Shown piece after piece: positions 14,355-22,273 of a stretch of DNA of 23,350 nucleotides. Source of the stretch: Oleiagrimonas sp964566965. GTDB lineage: Bacteria; Pseudomonadota; Gammaproteobacteria; Xanthomonadales; Rhodanobacteraceae. The notes under the pieces were generated by a model. It was given only the letters and a program-made list of their open reading frames with translations, made no database searches and was not told the origin of the DNA. The stretch spans positions 1-23,350 of the forward strand of contig CAZMKO010000032.1 in the NCBI GenBank assembly GCA_964566965.1. The letters are read 5' to 3'. Numbering within the stretch: position 1 is the stretch's first letter; every line of letters starts with the position of its first letter. The position numbers and the translations under genes were made by a program.

Positions 14355-15524
14355 TCAGGCGACGTGGTCGGCCAGGCTGTCGAGAGTGCCGTTCCAGGCG
14401 CTGAAGTGCCCCATGTCGCGGCTCACCGGTTCGTCGGGGGTGCGTGGCGCGAGGCGGGGCGCCCCACGGCCCGCCAGCCACGACGACGTCAGCGCGATGA
14501 CGCGATCGTCCCGGCATGTTACCGCGTGCAGGCCGGTGTCACGGAATGCCGCCAGCGGCACGCCGGGCACGGCGGCGCTGCGCAGGGCCACCCGGCCGTC
14601 GCCGAGGGGGTCCATGCGCATGTGTTCGAAGTCGAACCAGTTCGGATGCGGCGCGTTGCGTGTCAGCACCGGCAGGGCCGTGGGGGTGGGTTCGCCGCTG
14701 CCGCAGACGACCAGCACCTTGTCGGCGGCGCCCGCGAGCGCGGCATCGTCGAGCATGGGGGCCGCGCTGTGCCCGCCATGGCGGGCCGCCGGGCCGCGCA
14801 CGAAGGCTTCGGCGTCGCGCAGCAGGTCCGCGCGGAAGCTGGTGCCCCGGGCTACGCCGGCCTGCCAGGTGGCGGCGTCGAACAGGTCCAGCGCGGTGCC
14901 GTCCTCGTTGTGGGCCGCGCCGGGCCATGACGGGGTCATCTGGTACACGGCCGGAAAACTTCGCGCGATCTTGCGGTAGGCCGGGCCGATGCCGAGCCAT
15001 TCGTCGGTCTCGCCGGCGACCAGGGCAAAGGTGGAACCGAGGGCGCCGCGAAACGGCGGTGCGATGAACACCACGCGGTCGATGCCCTCGAACGGGTCGG
15101 TGCGTTGGCGCAGGGTCAGTGCCGAACGCAGCAGCAGGCCGCCCATCGAATGGGTCACGAAGCCCAGGGTGCCGGGACGTCCGGCGCGCCGCTCGTGCTC
15201 GACGATCTCGTCCATGAACAGGCACAAACGCCGCGCCGAGTCCTCCAGACGCTGACGCCAGTCGTAACCGAATGCGTGTACCGGACGGGGCGCCAACGTG
15301 GCCCGCAGCGTGTGGATCAGCGGGGCGCACAGGCGCGCCACGACGCGACCGGCCTCGAGACGGTGCGCGGCACCGGCGTCGCCGGGCGCCAGCGAGAAGC
15401 GGCGCGGGTCGGCGATCATGTCGCCGGGCAGGGCGCCCTCGCGTGGCCATGCGCCGGGGTGGTCCAGCGCGTAGGCGTCGATCAGCTCGGTGCCCTTGAT
15501 GCCGGGGATGAAGATGATGGCCAT
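14355..15524 (-). CDS. LCAT/lipase-like alpha/beta hydrolase
   Basis: A 389-residue protein, apparently cytosolic as no signal peptide is seen. It begins MAIIFIPGIKGTELIDA, the strand and glycine-rich oxyanion loop of an alpha/beta hydrolase. The nucleophile elbow is FVTHSMGGLLLRS (Ser in H-S-M-G-G). The preceding FGYDWRQRLEDSARRL segment is typical of lecithin:cholesterol acyltransferase-like and PGAP1-like lipases. Candidate acid and histidine residues lie in the C-terminal third (for example RDMGHFSAWNG). Substrate is unknown: a lipid ester is likely, but this is inference. The start has AAGGA 7 bases upstream. It lies 130 bases downstream of gapA, behind a terminator, so it probably has its own promoter. 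Confidence 0.82.
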   Translation of the reverse strand: MAIIFIPGIKGTELIDAYALDHPGAWPREGALPGDMIADPRRFSLAPGDAGAAHRLEAGRVVARLCAPLIHTLRATLAPRPVHAFGYDWRQRLEDSARRLCLFMDEIVEHERRAGRPGTLGFVTHSMGGLLLRSALTLRQRTDPFEGIDRVVFIAPPFRGALGSTFALVAGETDEWLGIGPAYRKIARSFPAVYQMTPSWPGAAHNEDGTALDLFDAATWQAGVARGTSFRADLLRDAEAFVRGPAARHGGHSAAPMLDDAALAGAADKVLVVCGSGEPTPTALPVLTRNAPHPNWFDFEHMRMDPLGDGRVALRSAAVPGVPLAAFRDTGLHAVTCRDDRVIALTSSWLAGRGAPRLAPRTPDEPVSRDMGHFSAWNGTLDSLADHVA

Positions 15525-15584
15525 GGTCGTATCCTTCGTCCGGTACCGGGCGGCCGCGGTGTCGGCGGAAACCGCCGCGAAGAA

Positions 15585-15611
15585 AAGCCGCGCGCCCGGG
15601 GCGCGCGGCTT
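15585..15611 (-). terminator. Rho-independent terminator of gapA
   Basis: An 11-bp perfect stem, AAGCCGCGCGC with GCGCGCGGCTT, surrounds a 5-base loop. On the minus strand it runs into TTTTCTTC. It lies 44 bases after the gapA stop. Confidence 0.8.
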
Positions 15612-15654
15612 CCACTTTACTGCGCTGTGGCCGGCCCTGCATGGGCCGGCAGCG

Positions 15655-16668
15655 TTACTTGGCGTTGACCAGGGCCACCGTCATGTCCAGCATGCGGTTG
15701 GAGAAACCCCACTCGTTGTCGTACCACGACAGCACCTTGACCAGGGTGCCGTCCAGCACGCGGGTCTGGGTGGCATCGTAGGTGCTGGAGGCCGGGTTGT
15801 GGTTGAAGTCGATCGACACCAGCGGCTTCTTGTTGATGCCCAGGATGCCCTTCAGCGGGCCATTGGCCGCTTCGCTGATGGCCTGGTCGATTTCTTCCTT
15901 GGTGGTTTCGCGCGAGGCGGTGAAGGTGAGGTCAACCACCGACACGTTGATCACCGGCACGCGCATGGAGAAACCGTCCAGTTTGCCGTTCAGCTCCGGC
16001 AGCACCAGGCCCACCGCCGCCGCGGCGCCGGTGCTGGTCGGGATCTGGCTGTGCGTGGCCGAGCGGGCGCGGTGCAGGTCCGAGTGGTAGACGTCGGTCA
16101 GCACCTGGTCGTTGGTGTAGGCGTGGATGGTGGTCATCAGGCCGTGCACGATGCCGATCTTTTCGTGCAGCACCTTGGCCAGCGGCGCCAGGCAGTTGGT
16201 GGTGCAGCTGGCGTTGGAGATCACCTCGTGCGAGGCGCTGAGCTGGTCGTCGTTGACGCCCATCACGAAGGTGCCGTCCACGTCCTTGGCGCCGGGCGCG
16301 GAGATGATCACCTTGCGCGCGCCGGCGGCGAGGTGCGCCGAAGCCTTTTCCTTGGAACGGAACAGGCCGGTGCATTCCAGTACCACGTCGACACCCAGTT
16401 CGCCCCAGGGCAGCTTGGCGGGATCGCGCTCGGCGCAGACCTTGATGTGGTCGCCGTTGACCACCAGATCGCCGCCCTCGACGCCGACCTCGCCCGGAAA
16501 CTTGCCGTGGGCGGTGTCGTACTGGGTCAGATGCGCATTGGTTTCGGCATCGCCCAGGTCGTTGATGGCAACGATCTGGATTTCGTGGGTGCGATTGGAT
16601 TCGTACAGTGCGCGCAGCACATTGCGGCCGATGCGACCGTAACCGTTGATGGCGACCTTGATGGCCAT
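15655..16668 (-). CDS. gapA: Glyceraldehyde-3-phosphate dehydrogenase, type I
   Basis: Catalyses the NAD-dependent conversion of glyceraldehyde 3-phosphate to 1,3-bisphosphoglycerate in glycolysis and gluconeogenesis. The 337-residue protein begins with the Rossmann motif NGYGRIGR (8-15). It has the active-site SNASCTTNCLAPL with Cys155, and SWYDNEWGFSNRM near the C-terminus. Asp at the end of the second beta strand (INDLGD) points to NAD rather than NADP. The frame is open well upstream, but the start is ATG 16668, where homology begins; GGAGG lies 10 bases before it. It is divergent from the S1/P1 nuclease gene. The 172-base gap contains no convincing promoter for either, only an 8-bp hairpin at 16765-16786. 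Confidence 0.97.
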   Translation of the reverse strand: MAIKVAINGYGRIGRNVLRALYESNRTHEIQIVAINDLGDAETNAHLTQYDTAHGKFPGEVGVEGGDLVVNGDHIKVCAERDPAKLPWGELGVDVVLECTGLFRSKEKASAHLAAGARKVIISAPGAKDVDGTFVMGVNDDQLSASHEVISNASCTTNCLAPLAKVLHEKIGIVHGLMTTIHAYTNDQVLTDVYHSDLHRARSATHSQIPTSTGAAAAVGLVLPELNGKLDGFSMRVPVINVSVVDLTFTASRETTKEEIDQAISEAANGPLKGILGINKKPLVSIDFNHNPASSTYDATQTRVLDGTLVKVLSWYDNEWGFSNRMLDMTVALVNAK

Positions 16669-16764
16669 GGGACAGCGTCCTCCGAAAGCATGTCGATGGG
16701 GATGTGGCCGCGGACGGCCGGCGAAGTGCGTGGCCGATTCTAGTATGAAAGGCCGTTGCGTGCC

Positions 16765-16786
16765 GCCGGCGCCGGGATGCGCCGGC
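16765..16786. other. Hairpin in the gapA-nuclease divergent region
   Basis: GCCGGCGC and GCGCCGGC form a perfect 8-bp stem around CGGGAT, with no T-run. It lies 54 bases before the nuclease start and could be part of its leader or an operator. I could not find a clear promoter nearby. Confidence 0.3.
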
Positions 16787-16840
16787 ACCGGCATGGTGGG
16801 ATACTGCGCCGGTTCACGTCGATCGAACCCGGGGTTGTCC

Positions 16841-17644
16841 ATGTTGCTGCGTCGTCTGGCCATCGCGGCCTGTCTTTCTCTCGTACTGGCCGCGCCGGCG
16901 GCGTTGGCCTGGGGACCGCTGGGCCATCGCGTCGTGGCCGAGCTGGCCTGGCGCCAGTTGACGCCCAAGGCGCGCGCCGAGGTGCAGCACCTGCTGGCCG
17001 TGCGCGGTGCGCATGCGCTGGCGGATGTGGCCAGTTGGCCGGACGAGATCCGGCATGAACCGAAATACAAGGCCTTGTGGAAGCGCACCCGCACGTGGCA
17101 CTACATCAACTTCGGCAACCGCGATTGCGACTATCAGCCGCCGCGCGACTGCCGGGAGGGGGCATGCGTGGTGGAGGGCATTCGTCACTACGAGGCGCGT
17201 CTGGCCGACTCCGGCCTTTCCGATGCCGAGCGCCTGGAGGCGTTGATCTTCGTGGTGCACTTCATTGGCGATGTGCATCAGCCGCTGCACGCCGGCTACC
17301 GGCATGATGCCGGCGGCAACGGGTACCAGGTGCAGTTCGAGGGCAAGGGGTCCAACCTGCATCGGGTGTGGGATTCGGGCATGTTGTACACGCGTCATCT
17401 GCGCTGGAAAAAATATGCCGATTTCCTGTCCCGCAAAGGTGCCGTCACGACACCGGGTGACGCCACCGGACGTGCGGCGCCGGTGCGCTGGGCCGAGGAA
17501 TCGTGCCGCATCACCCGCGGCATCTACCCGCGTGGCCACAAGATCGGCAAGGATTACGTGCAACGCGAGCTGCCCGTGGCCGACAAGCGCCTGCGCATGG
17601 CCGGCAAACGGCTGGCCGAAGTGTTGAACGACCTGTTGGGGTAA
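16841..17644 (+). CDS. S1/P1-type secreted nuclease (zinc-dependent)
   Basis: A 267-residue exported endonuclease of the S1/P1 family, which cuts single-stranded DNA and RNA using three zinc ions. The signal peptide is 1-23 (MLLRRLAIAACLSLVL..ALA). Cleavage leaves Trp24 as the mature N-terminus, which is essential because its amino group binds zinc. Further family ligands are visible: His29 (WGPLGH), Asp68 (WPDEIR), His87 (TWHYIN), His140 and Asp144 (HFIGD), His150 (QPLH), and His174 and Asp178 (NLHRVWD). Cysteines Cys96, Cys104 and Cys109 could form disulfides. The frame is open further upstream, but only ATG 16841 gives the signal peptide. It is convergent with valS. Likely a scavenging nuclease of the periplasm or medium. 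Confidence 0.93.
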   Translation: MLLRRLAIAACLSLVLAAPAALAWGPLGHRVVAELAWRQLTPKARAEVQHLLAVRGAHALADVASWPDEIRHEPKYKALWKRTRTWHYINFGNRDCDYQPPRDCREGACVVEGIRHYEARLADSGLSDAERLEALIFVVHFIGDVHQPLHAGYRHDAGGNGYQVQFEGKGSNLHRVWDSGMLYTRHLRWKKYADFLSRKGAVTTPGDATGRAAPVRWAEESCRITRGIYPRGHKIGKDYVQRELPVADKRLRMAGKRLAEVLNDLLG

Positions 17645-17682
17645 CAGGCAGGTCGATCTGCAGTGACCGGCAGTGACCGGCA

Positions 17683-17709
17683 GTCATCGCGGCCGATGGC
17701 CGCGATGAC
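17683..17709. terminator. Perfect 12-bp hairpin between convergent nuclease and valS genes
   Basis: GTCATCGCGGCC and GGCCGCGATGAC pair without mismatch around GAT. Just before it, CAGTGACCGG occurs twice in tandem (17661-17680). No T-run follows on either strand, so it may be a 3'-end stabilising or pausing structure for both genes, or a protein-binding palindrome. Confidence 0.45.
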
Positions 17710-17761
17710 CCCGGCATCGCCGCATTCCGGATCGGGTCGGCGGCCGGGGTTTTCGACGCGC

Positions 17762-20662
17762 TCAGGCCAGGCGCCGGTGCTGCTCGCGCAGCGCGTCCAG
17801 CTGCACGCTCCAGTCGCGCAGGCGTTGTTGTTCCTGTTCGACTACGGCGGCCGGGGCGTTGTCGACGAAGCGCGCGTTGCCGAGCTTGCCCTCGCATTTG
17901 CGGATTTCCTTTTCCACACGCTCGATCTCGCGGGTCAGGCGCGCCTTTTCCGCATCCATGTCGATCAGCCCGGCCAGTGGAATCAGCACGCGCAGCTTGC
18001 CGACCACGGATACGGCCGAAGCCGGTTCCGTGTCGTCGCCGTCCAGCCAGCGCTGCGACTCGAGGCGGCCGAGGAAGGCCAGCGAATCGCCGAACTGTGT
18101 CGCGCGGCGACGATCTCCGCTGTCGCCGTCGGCGAACAGCAGGGCGATCGGCTTGCCGGGGGCGATGTTCATCTCGGCGCGGATGCGGCGCACGCCGGTC
18201 AGCACGGCCTTGAGCCATTCGATGTCGGCGGCGGCGGCCGCATCCTCGGTGATGGCCCCGGTGTCGGGCCAGGATTGCGTCATCAGGGTGTCGCCGGCGA
18301 TATCGAGCTTCGGCGCGACCTGTTGCCAGATTTCCTCGGTGATGAACGGAATGACCGGGTGCAGCGCGCGCAGCACCGTTTCCAGCACCGTCAGCAGGGT
18401 GTGTCGGGTGGATGCCGCGGCCTCGGCATCGGCGCCGTTGAGCGCGGGCTTGGTCAGCTCCAGGAACCAGTCGCAGTAGTCGTTCCACACGAACTCGTAC
18501 AATGCCTGCGCCAGGTGGTCGAAACGGTAGGTGACGAAATGCCGGTCGACCTCGCCCAGGGTGGGCTTGCGCCGTGACTGTACCCCCCGCCCCCCCTCGG
18601 ACCCGGGCTTGGGGGACCCCCCCCCCCCCGGGGAGCGGGTTTGGGGTGTGGGCTCGGCCGGAGCGGAAGATGACGCTTCGCCCGAACCCTCACCCGGCGC
18701 ATTCGCGCCACCCTCTCCCAGGGGGAGAGGGTTTTCGACATTCATCAACACGAAGCGTGCCGCGTTCCACAGCTTGTTGCAGAACGCCTTGTACCCCTCG
18801 GCACGCGAGATGTCGAAATTGATGGTGCGGCTGTAACTGGCCAGCGCGGCGAAGGTGAAGCGCAAGGCGTCGGTGCCGATGGCGTTGATGCCTTCGGGGT
18901 ATTCCTTGCGGATGCGCTTTTCCACCTTTTCGCGCACCTGCGGGATCAGCAGCGAGCGGGTGGATTTTTCCACCAGCGGCTCCAGCTCGATGCCGTCGAT
19001 CAGGTCCAGCGGGTCCAGCGTGTTGCCCTTGGACTTGGACATCTTCTTGCCTTCGGCGTCGCGCACGATGGCGTTGATGTAGACCTCGCGGAAGGGAATC
19101 TCGCCGGTGAAGTACAAGGTGGCCATGACCATGCGCGCCACCCAGAAGAAGATGATGTCGAAGCCCGTGACCAGCACCGCGCTGGGCAGGAAGACTTTGT
19201 CGACGCGCCAGTTGGCAACCGGGTGCCCGTCCACGTCCACCGGCCCGTCCAGTGGCCAGCCGAGGGTGGAGAAGGGCCACAGCGCCGAGCTGAACCAGGT
19301 GTCGAGCACGTCGGGGTCGCGGGTGAGTGATCCCACCGGTGCCGCGTCGGCATGGGCGATGGCGTCGGCCTCGTCCTCGCCGACGAACAGGTTGCCGGCC
19401 TCGTCATACCAGGCGGGAATCTGATGCCCCCACCAGAGTTGCCGCGAAATGCACCAATCCTGGATGTTTTCCAGCCACTGGGTGTAGGTTTTGGTCCAGT
19501 TGTCGGGCACGAACTTGATACGGCCCGATGTCACCGCTTCCAGGGCCGGGCCGGAAATCTTCTCGCGACCCTTGTCCGAGGTGAGGTCGACGAACCACTG
19601 GTCGGTCAGCATCGGCTCGATCACCGCTTCCGAGCGTTGGCTGATCGGCACCTGCAGCTTGTGTGGGCGGGTGTCCACCAGCAGGCCGGCGGCGTCCAGA
19701 TCGGCCAGGATCCGTTTGCGCGCTTCGTAGCGGTCCAGGCCCCGATAGGCTTCCGGCGCCTCGTCGTTGATCTTCGCGTCCAGGGTCAGGATGTTGACCG
19801 GCGCGAGGTCGTGGCGCTTGCCGACCTCGGCATCGTTGAAGTCGTGCGCCGGGGTGATCTTGACGCAGCCGGTGCCGAATTCGCGGTCGACGTAATCGTC
19901 GGCGATGACCGGAATCTCACGTTGGACCAGGGGCAGGATGAGCGATTTGCCGATCAAGTGCGTGTAGCGCTCGTCCTCGGGGTGCACCGCCACGGCCACA
20001 TCGCCGAGCATGGTTTCCGGACGCGTGGTGGCGATCACCACCGATTCGTCCGAATCGGCAACGGGGTACCGGATCGACCACATGTGCCCGTCGCGTTCCA
20101 CGTTGTCCACTTCCAGGTCCGACACCGCGGTGCCGAGCATCGGGTCCCAGTTGACCAGCCGGTTGCCGCGGTAGATCAGCCCGTCGCGATACCAGGTGAT
20201 GAACACCTTGCGCACCGCCGCCGACAGGCCCTCGTCCATGGTGAAACGCTCACGCGACCAGTCGGCCGAGGCGCCAAGGCGGCGCATCTGACGGGTGATG
20301 GTGGAGCCCGATTCCTCCTTCCATTGCCACACGCGCTCGACGAAGGCTTCGCGGCCGAGGGCGTGCTTGTCGGTGTTTTCGGCCGCCAGACGGTTTTCCA
20401 CGATTTTCTGCGTGGCGATGCCGGCGTGGTCGGTACCGACCTGCCACAGCGTCTTGTCGCCGCGCATGCGCCGGTAGCGCACCAGCATGTCCATCACGGT
20501 CTGCTGGAAGGCATGGCCCATGTGCAGGGTGCCGGTGACATTCGGCGGCGGCAGCAGGATGGCGTACGGATCGCCCTGACCACACGGCTTGAAGCAGCCG
20601 TGGCTGTCCCAGTAGTCGTACCACGTCGACTCGATCCGGCCGGGTTCGAAACTCTTGTCCAT
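17762..20662 (-). CDS. valS: Valyl-tRNA synthetase with an in-frame repeat insertion
   Basis: Charges tRNA-Val; 966 residues. Class I motifs are present: PPPNVTGTLHMGHA with HMGH at 47-50 (HIGH) and KKMSKSKGN with KMSKS at 540-544. The editing domain lies between (ATTRPETMLGD, TPAHDFND). The anticodon-binding domain begins near 700, and a C-terminal coiled coil covers about 890-966. Between RFVLMNVE and TLGEVDRHF, residues about 644-699 are a Gly/Pro/Ser-rich segment encoded by a palindromic repeat. It stands where the family has an A-D-R-W-I-x-S-R-L helix, and that motif is missing. The rest is normal. The start follows AGGG by 6 bases. As the sole valS in the window it should be essential, so either the insert is tolerated or the sequence here is faulty. 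Confidence 0.93.
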   Translation of the reverse strand: MDKSFEPGRIESTWYDYWDSHGCFKPCGQGDPYAILLPPPNVTGTLHMGHAFQQTVMDMLVRYRRMRGDKTLWQVGTDHAGIATQKIVENRLAAENTDKHALGREAFVERVWQWKEESGSTITRQMRRLGASADWSRERFTMDEGLSAAVRKVFITWYRDGLIYRGNRLVNWDPMLGTAVSDLEVDNVERDGHMWSIRYPVADSDESVVIATTRPETMLGDVAVAVHPEDERYTHLIGKSLILPLVQREIPVIADDYVDREFGTGCVKITPAHDFNDAEVGKRHDLAPVNILTLDAKINDEAPEAYRGLDRYEARKRILADLDAAGLLVDTRPHKLQVPISQRSEAVIEPMLTDQWFVDLTSDKGREKISGPALEAVTSGRIKFVPDNWTKTYTQWLENIQDWCISRQLWWGHQIPAWYDEAGNLFVGEDEADAIAHADAAPVGSLTRDPDVLDTWFSSALWPFSTLGWPLDGPVDVDGHPVANWRVDKVFLPSAVLVTGFDIIFFWVARMVMATLYFTGEIPFREVYINAIVRDAEGKKMSKSKGNTLDPLDLIDGIELEPLVEKSTRSLLIPQVREKVEKRIRKEYPEGINAIGTDALRFTFAALASYSRTINFDISRAEGYKAFCNKLWNAARFVLMNVENPLPLGEGGANAPGEGSGEASSSAPAEPTPQTRSPGGGGSPKPGSEGGRGVQSRRKPTLGEVDRHFVTYRFDHLAQALYEFVWNDYCDWFLELTKPALNGADAEAAASTRHTLLTVLETVLRALHPVIPFITEEIWQQVAPKLDIAGDTLMTQSWPDTGAITEDAAAAADIEWLKAVLTGVRRIRAEMNIAPGKPIALLFADGDSGDRRRATQFGDSLAFLGRLESQRWLDGDDTEPASAVSVVGKLRVLIPLAGLIDMDAEKARLTREIERVEKEIRKCEGKLGNARFVDNAPAAVVEQEQQRLRDWSVQLDALREQHRRLA
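18566..18733 (-). repeat. Palindromic GC-rich repeat inserted in valS
   Basis: Two hairpins are evident: GGCGC-attc-GCGCC (18696-18709) and ACCCTCTCCC-agg-GGGAGAGGGT (18710-18732). The remainder contains a C13 run (18617-18629) and C6-G-C7 (18573-18586). The encoded peptide begins NPLPLGEGGANAPGEGSGE on the valS frame. Such CCCTCTCCC...GGGAGAGGG elements are familiar as dispersed intergenic repeats in proteobacteria; here the element is in frame inside a gene. Confidence 0.75.
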
Positions 20663-20718
20663 GGCTGCCCTTTGGCGTGCACGCGCGACGGTTGCGCGCA
20701 AAAAACGGAAAGTAACCG

Positions 20719-20747
20719 ATTGTACGGTCTGGCCGGTGATTGCCCAA
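20719..20747 (-). promoter_or_regulatory. Sigma-70-like promoter of valS
   Basis: On the minus strand TTGGGC (20747-20742) and TACAAT (20724-20719, 5 of 6) are separated by 17 bases. Transcription would start near 20712, giving a leader of about 50 bases before the valS ATG. Confidence 0.55.
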
Positions 20748-20852
20748 GCCACGTACCGGCCACGCGTGATGTTCAGCCTGTTGCAGACGTTTCTTAACGA
20801 AAACAAAACGTCGCCGACGGCAAGAGTTGCTAAGGTGTGGCGCCAACACGGT

Positions 20853-20879
20853 CGCCGCACTCCGGCGGGCGGCTTTTTT
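20853..20879 (+). promoter_or_regulatory. Attenuator-like hairpin with T6 in the leader of the NlpC/P60 gene
   Basis: CGCCG-cactc-CGGCG (or the alternative GCCGC with GCGGC at 20869-20873) is followed by a run of six T (20874-20879), 22 bases before the ATG. An intrinsic terminator placed upstream of the gene it precedes suggests attenuation, or the end of a small RNA starting between about 20780 and 20840. The two mutually exclusive pairings are both visible. A clear promoter is not. Confidence 0.5.
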
Positions 20880-20901
20880 CAACCCGCAATCGAGTGTCCG
20901 C

Positions 20902-21474
20902 ATGGGTTCGAGACGACTGTCGATGTTCGCCTTGGCGACGGCCGGCTGGCTATTTGCCGGCGTGTGTACCGCTGCCGTCCCCGCGCCGTCGTCGCTGCCC
21001 TCGCCGGCTCCCGCCATGGCCTCGTACGCGCGGTTGTCGCTGAATGCGGGCAAGACCGAACAGATGCCCGAGCTCAGCCAGACCGCAGCGCGCGACATGC
21101 TGCTGACCCTGGCCTACAGCCTGCGCGACATCCGCTACCGCTACGGCGGACATGCGCCCAGCACCGGGTTCGATTGCAGCGGGCTGGTGCGTTACGTGTT
21201 CCGCAATGCCCTCGGCATCGTGCTCCCGCGTCAGGCGCATCTGCAGTTTTCCAGTGGTGAAACGGTCGACCGCAGCCATCTGGAGCCCGGTGACCTGGTC
21301 TTTTTCCGCACCCGGGGCCGGCGCATCACCCATGTCGGCATCTATCTGGATGATGGCCGTTTCATCCATGCGCCGCGCACCGGTGAGACCATCCGCGTGG
21401 ACCGGCTCAACAATCCGTACTGGAAACGGCATTACGCCGGTGCCCGGCGCGTGGGCGACCTGGCCCAGAGCTGA
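20902..21474 (+). CDS. Secreted NlpC/P60 (C40) family cell-wall peptidase
   Basis: A 190-residue exported protein with an N-terminal signal (1-24, RRLSMFALATAGWLFAGVCTAA), a Pro/Ala/Ser linker (25-40) and one NlpC/P60 domain (about 63-190). The catalytic Cys92 is in GFDCSGLV, His144 in RITHVGIYLD and the third polar residue is probably His156 in FIHAPRTG. Such enzymes cleave peptide cross-bridges of peptidoglycan, typically D-Glu-meso-DAP bonds, and can affect cell separation. It has no extra binding domain. The frame stays open into the leader, but the signal peptide fits the ATG at 20902; only a weak GAG precedes it. It is divergent from valS and followed 108 bases later by a rhomboid gene. 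Confidence 0.92.
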   Translation: MGSRRLSMFALATAGWLFAGVCTAAVPAPSSLPSPAPAMASYARLSLNAGKTEQMPELSQTAARDMLLTLAYSLRDIRYRYGGHAPSTGFDCSGLVRYVFRNALGIVLPRQAHLQFSSGETVDRSHLEPGDLVFFRTRGRRITHVGIYLDDGRFIHAPRTGETIRVDRLNNPYWKRHYAGARRVGDLAQS

Positions 21475-21582
21475 TGCCGGAAGCGGCTTGAACTTGCCTC
21501 TGGCGGGACCCATCCACGAGACTTCCCCTATTCAGACGGCAGGCGCGTGTCGTGCCGCCCGTTTGCCGCGACCGGAACCGCC

Positions 21583-22233
21583 ATGCCCTTCGACATCCCT
21601 CCCGCCACCCGCGCACTGCTGATCGCCAACGTGGCGATGTTCCTCCTGCAGCAGCTGTTCCCCGAGCCGCTGCTGGTGCATTTCGCGTTGTGGCCGTGGG
21701 GCGCGGTGCATTCGGCCATGGGCAGCAACGGCGTGGTCGAGGTGGGCTTCCATGTCTGGCAGCTGGTCAGCTACGGCTTCATGCACGGCGGGTTCACGCA
21801 CATCCTGTTCAACATGTTCGCGTTGTGGATGTTCGGCAGCACCATCGAGCGCGTGCTGGGCCAGCGCGAATTCCTCATCTACTACTTCGTGTGCCTGGTG
21901 GTGGCCGGCGTCTGTCATGAGCTGGTGGTGTATTTCTTCACCCATGGCTTCTATCCCACCATCGGCGCCTCCGGCGCGATCTTCGGTGTGCTGCTGGCCT
22001 ACGGCATGATGTTCCCGCATGAGCGGATCATGTTGATCATTCCGCCGATTCCGATGCCGGCGTGGTTGTTCGTGTCCGGCTACGGTCTGGTCGAACTGGT
22101 GATGGGCGTGACCGGCACCCAGGCGGGCGTGGCCCATTTTGCGCATCTGGGCGGCATGCTGGGCGGATTCGTGCTGATCGAATACTGGCGCGGCAAACTT
22201 CCCTTCAAGCCGCGCCGCCGCCTGATGCGTTGA
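21583..22233 (+). CDS. Rhomboid family intramembrane serine protease
   Basis: A 216-residue protein with about six membrane helices. The catalytic serine is Ser130 in TIGASGAIFG and the base is His188 in AHFAHLGGMLGG, the rhomboid dyad. HGGFTHILFNMFALWMFG, with the conserved H-x-x-x-N motif between helices 1 and 2, is also typical. The enzyme cleaves single-pass membrane proteins within or near the bilayer; its substrate is not evident here. I prefer ATG 21583 over the in-frame GTG at 21547, because the extra twelve residues have no family similarity and the first ATG follows a weak CGGAA. It is on the same strand as the NlpC/P60 gene, but the 108-base gap leaves co-transcription open. A hairpin follows the stop. 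Confidence 0.92.
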   Translation: MPFDIPPATRALLIANVAMFLLQQLFPEPLLVHFALWPWGAVHSAMGSNGVVEVGFHVWQLVSYGFMHGGFTHILFNMFALWMFGSTIERVLGQREFLIYYFVCLVVAGVCHELVVYFFTHGFYPTIGASGAIFGVLLAYGMMFPHERIMLIIPPIPMPAWLFVSGYGLVELVMGVTGTQAGVAHFAHLGGMLGGFVLIEYWRGKLPFKPRRRLMR

Positions 22234-22236
22234 ACC

Positions 22237-22266
22237 CGACCGGGCGGGGCACGCCCCACCCGGTCG
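22237..22266. terminator. Bidirectional hairpin between the rhomboid and GlsB-like genes
   Basis: CGACCGGG (22237-22244) pairs with CCCGGTCG (22259-22266), enclosing an inner GGGG/CCCC pairing. It lies between convergent stops. T-runs are minimal on both sides, so efficiency is uncertain. Confidence 0.5.
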
Positions 22267-22273
22267 CGAGACA

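Noticed and set aside
18454..18741. A separate small gene on - with an Arg-rich product (…SPWERVARMRRVRV…)
   Set aside because: This is another reading frame of the dispersed repeat inside valS, a known kind of false prediction.
19352..20797. Long open frame on + opposite valS (481 codons), and similar ones opposite nnrS (4063-5682), ccoN (12727-14172) and fahA/hmgA (1265-3163)
   Set aside because: GC-rich codon bias makes antisense frames long. Their translations are rich in His, Arg and Gly, with no family motifs, and a well-identified gene covers each on the other strand.
20830..20900. ydaO-type riboswitch ahead of the NlpC/P60 gene
   Set aside because: The leader is too short and lacks the ydaO conserved core; only a hairpin with T6 is supported.
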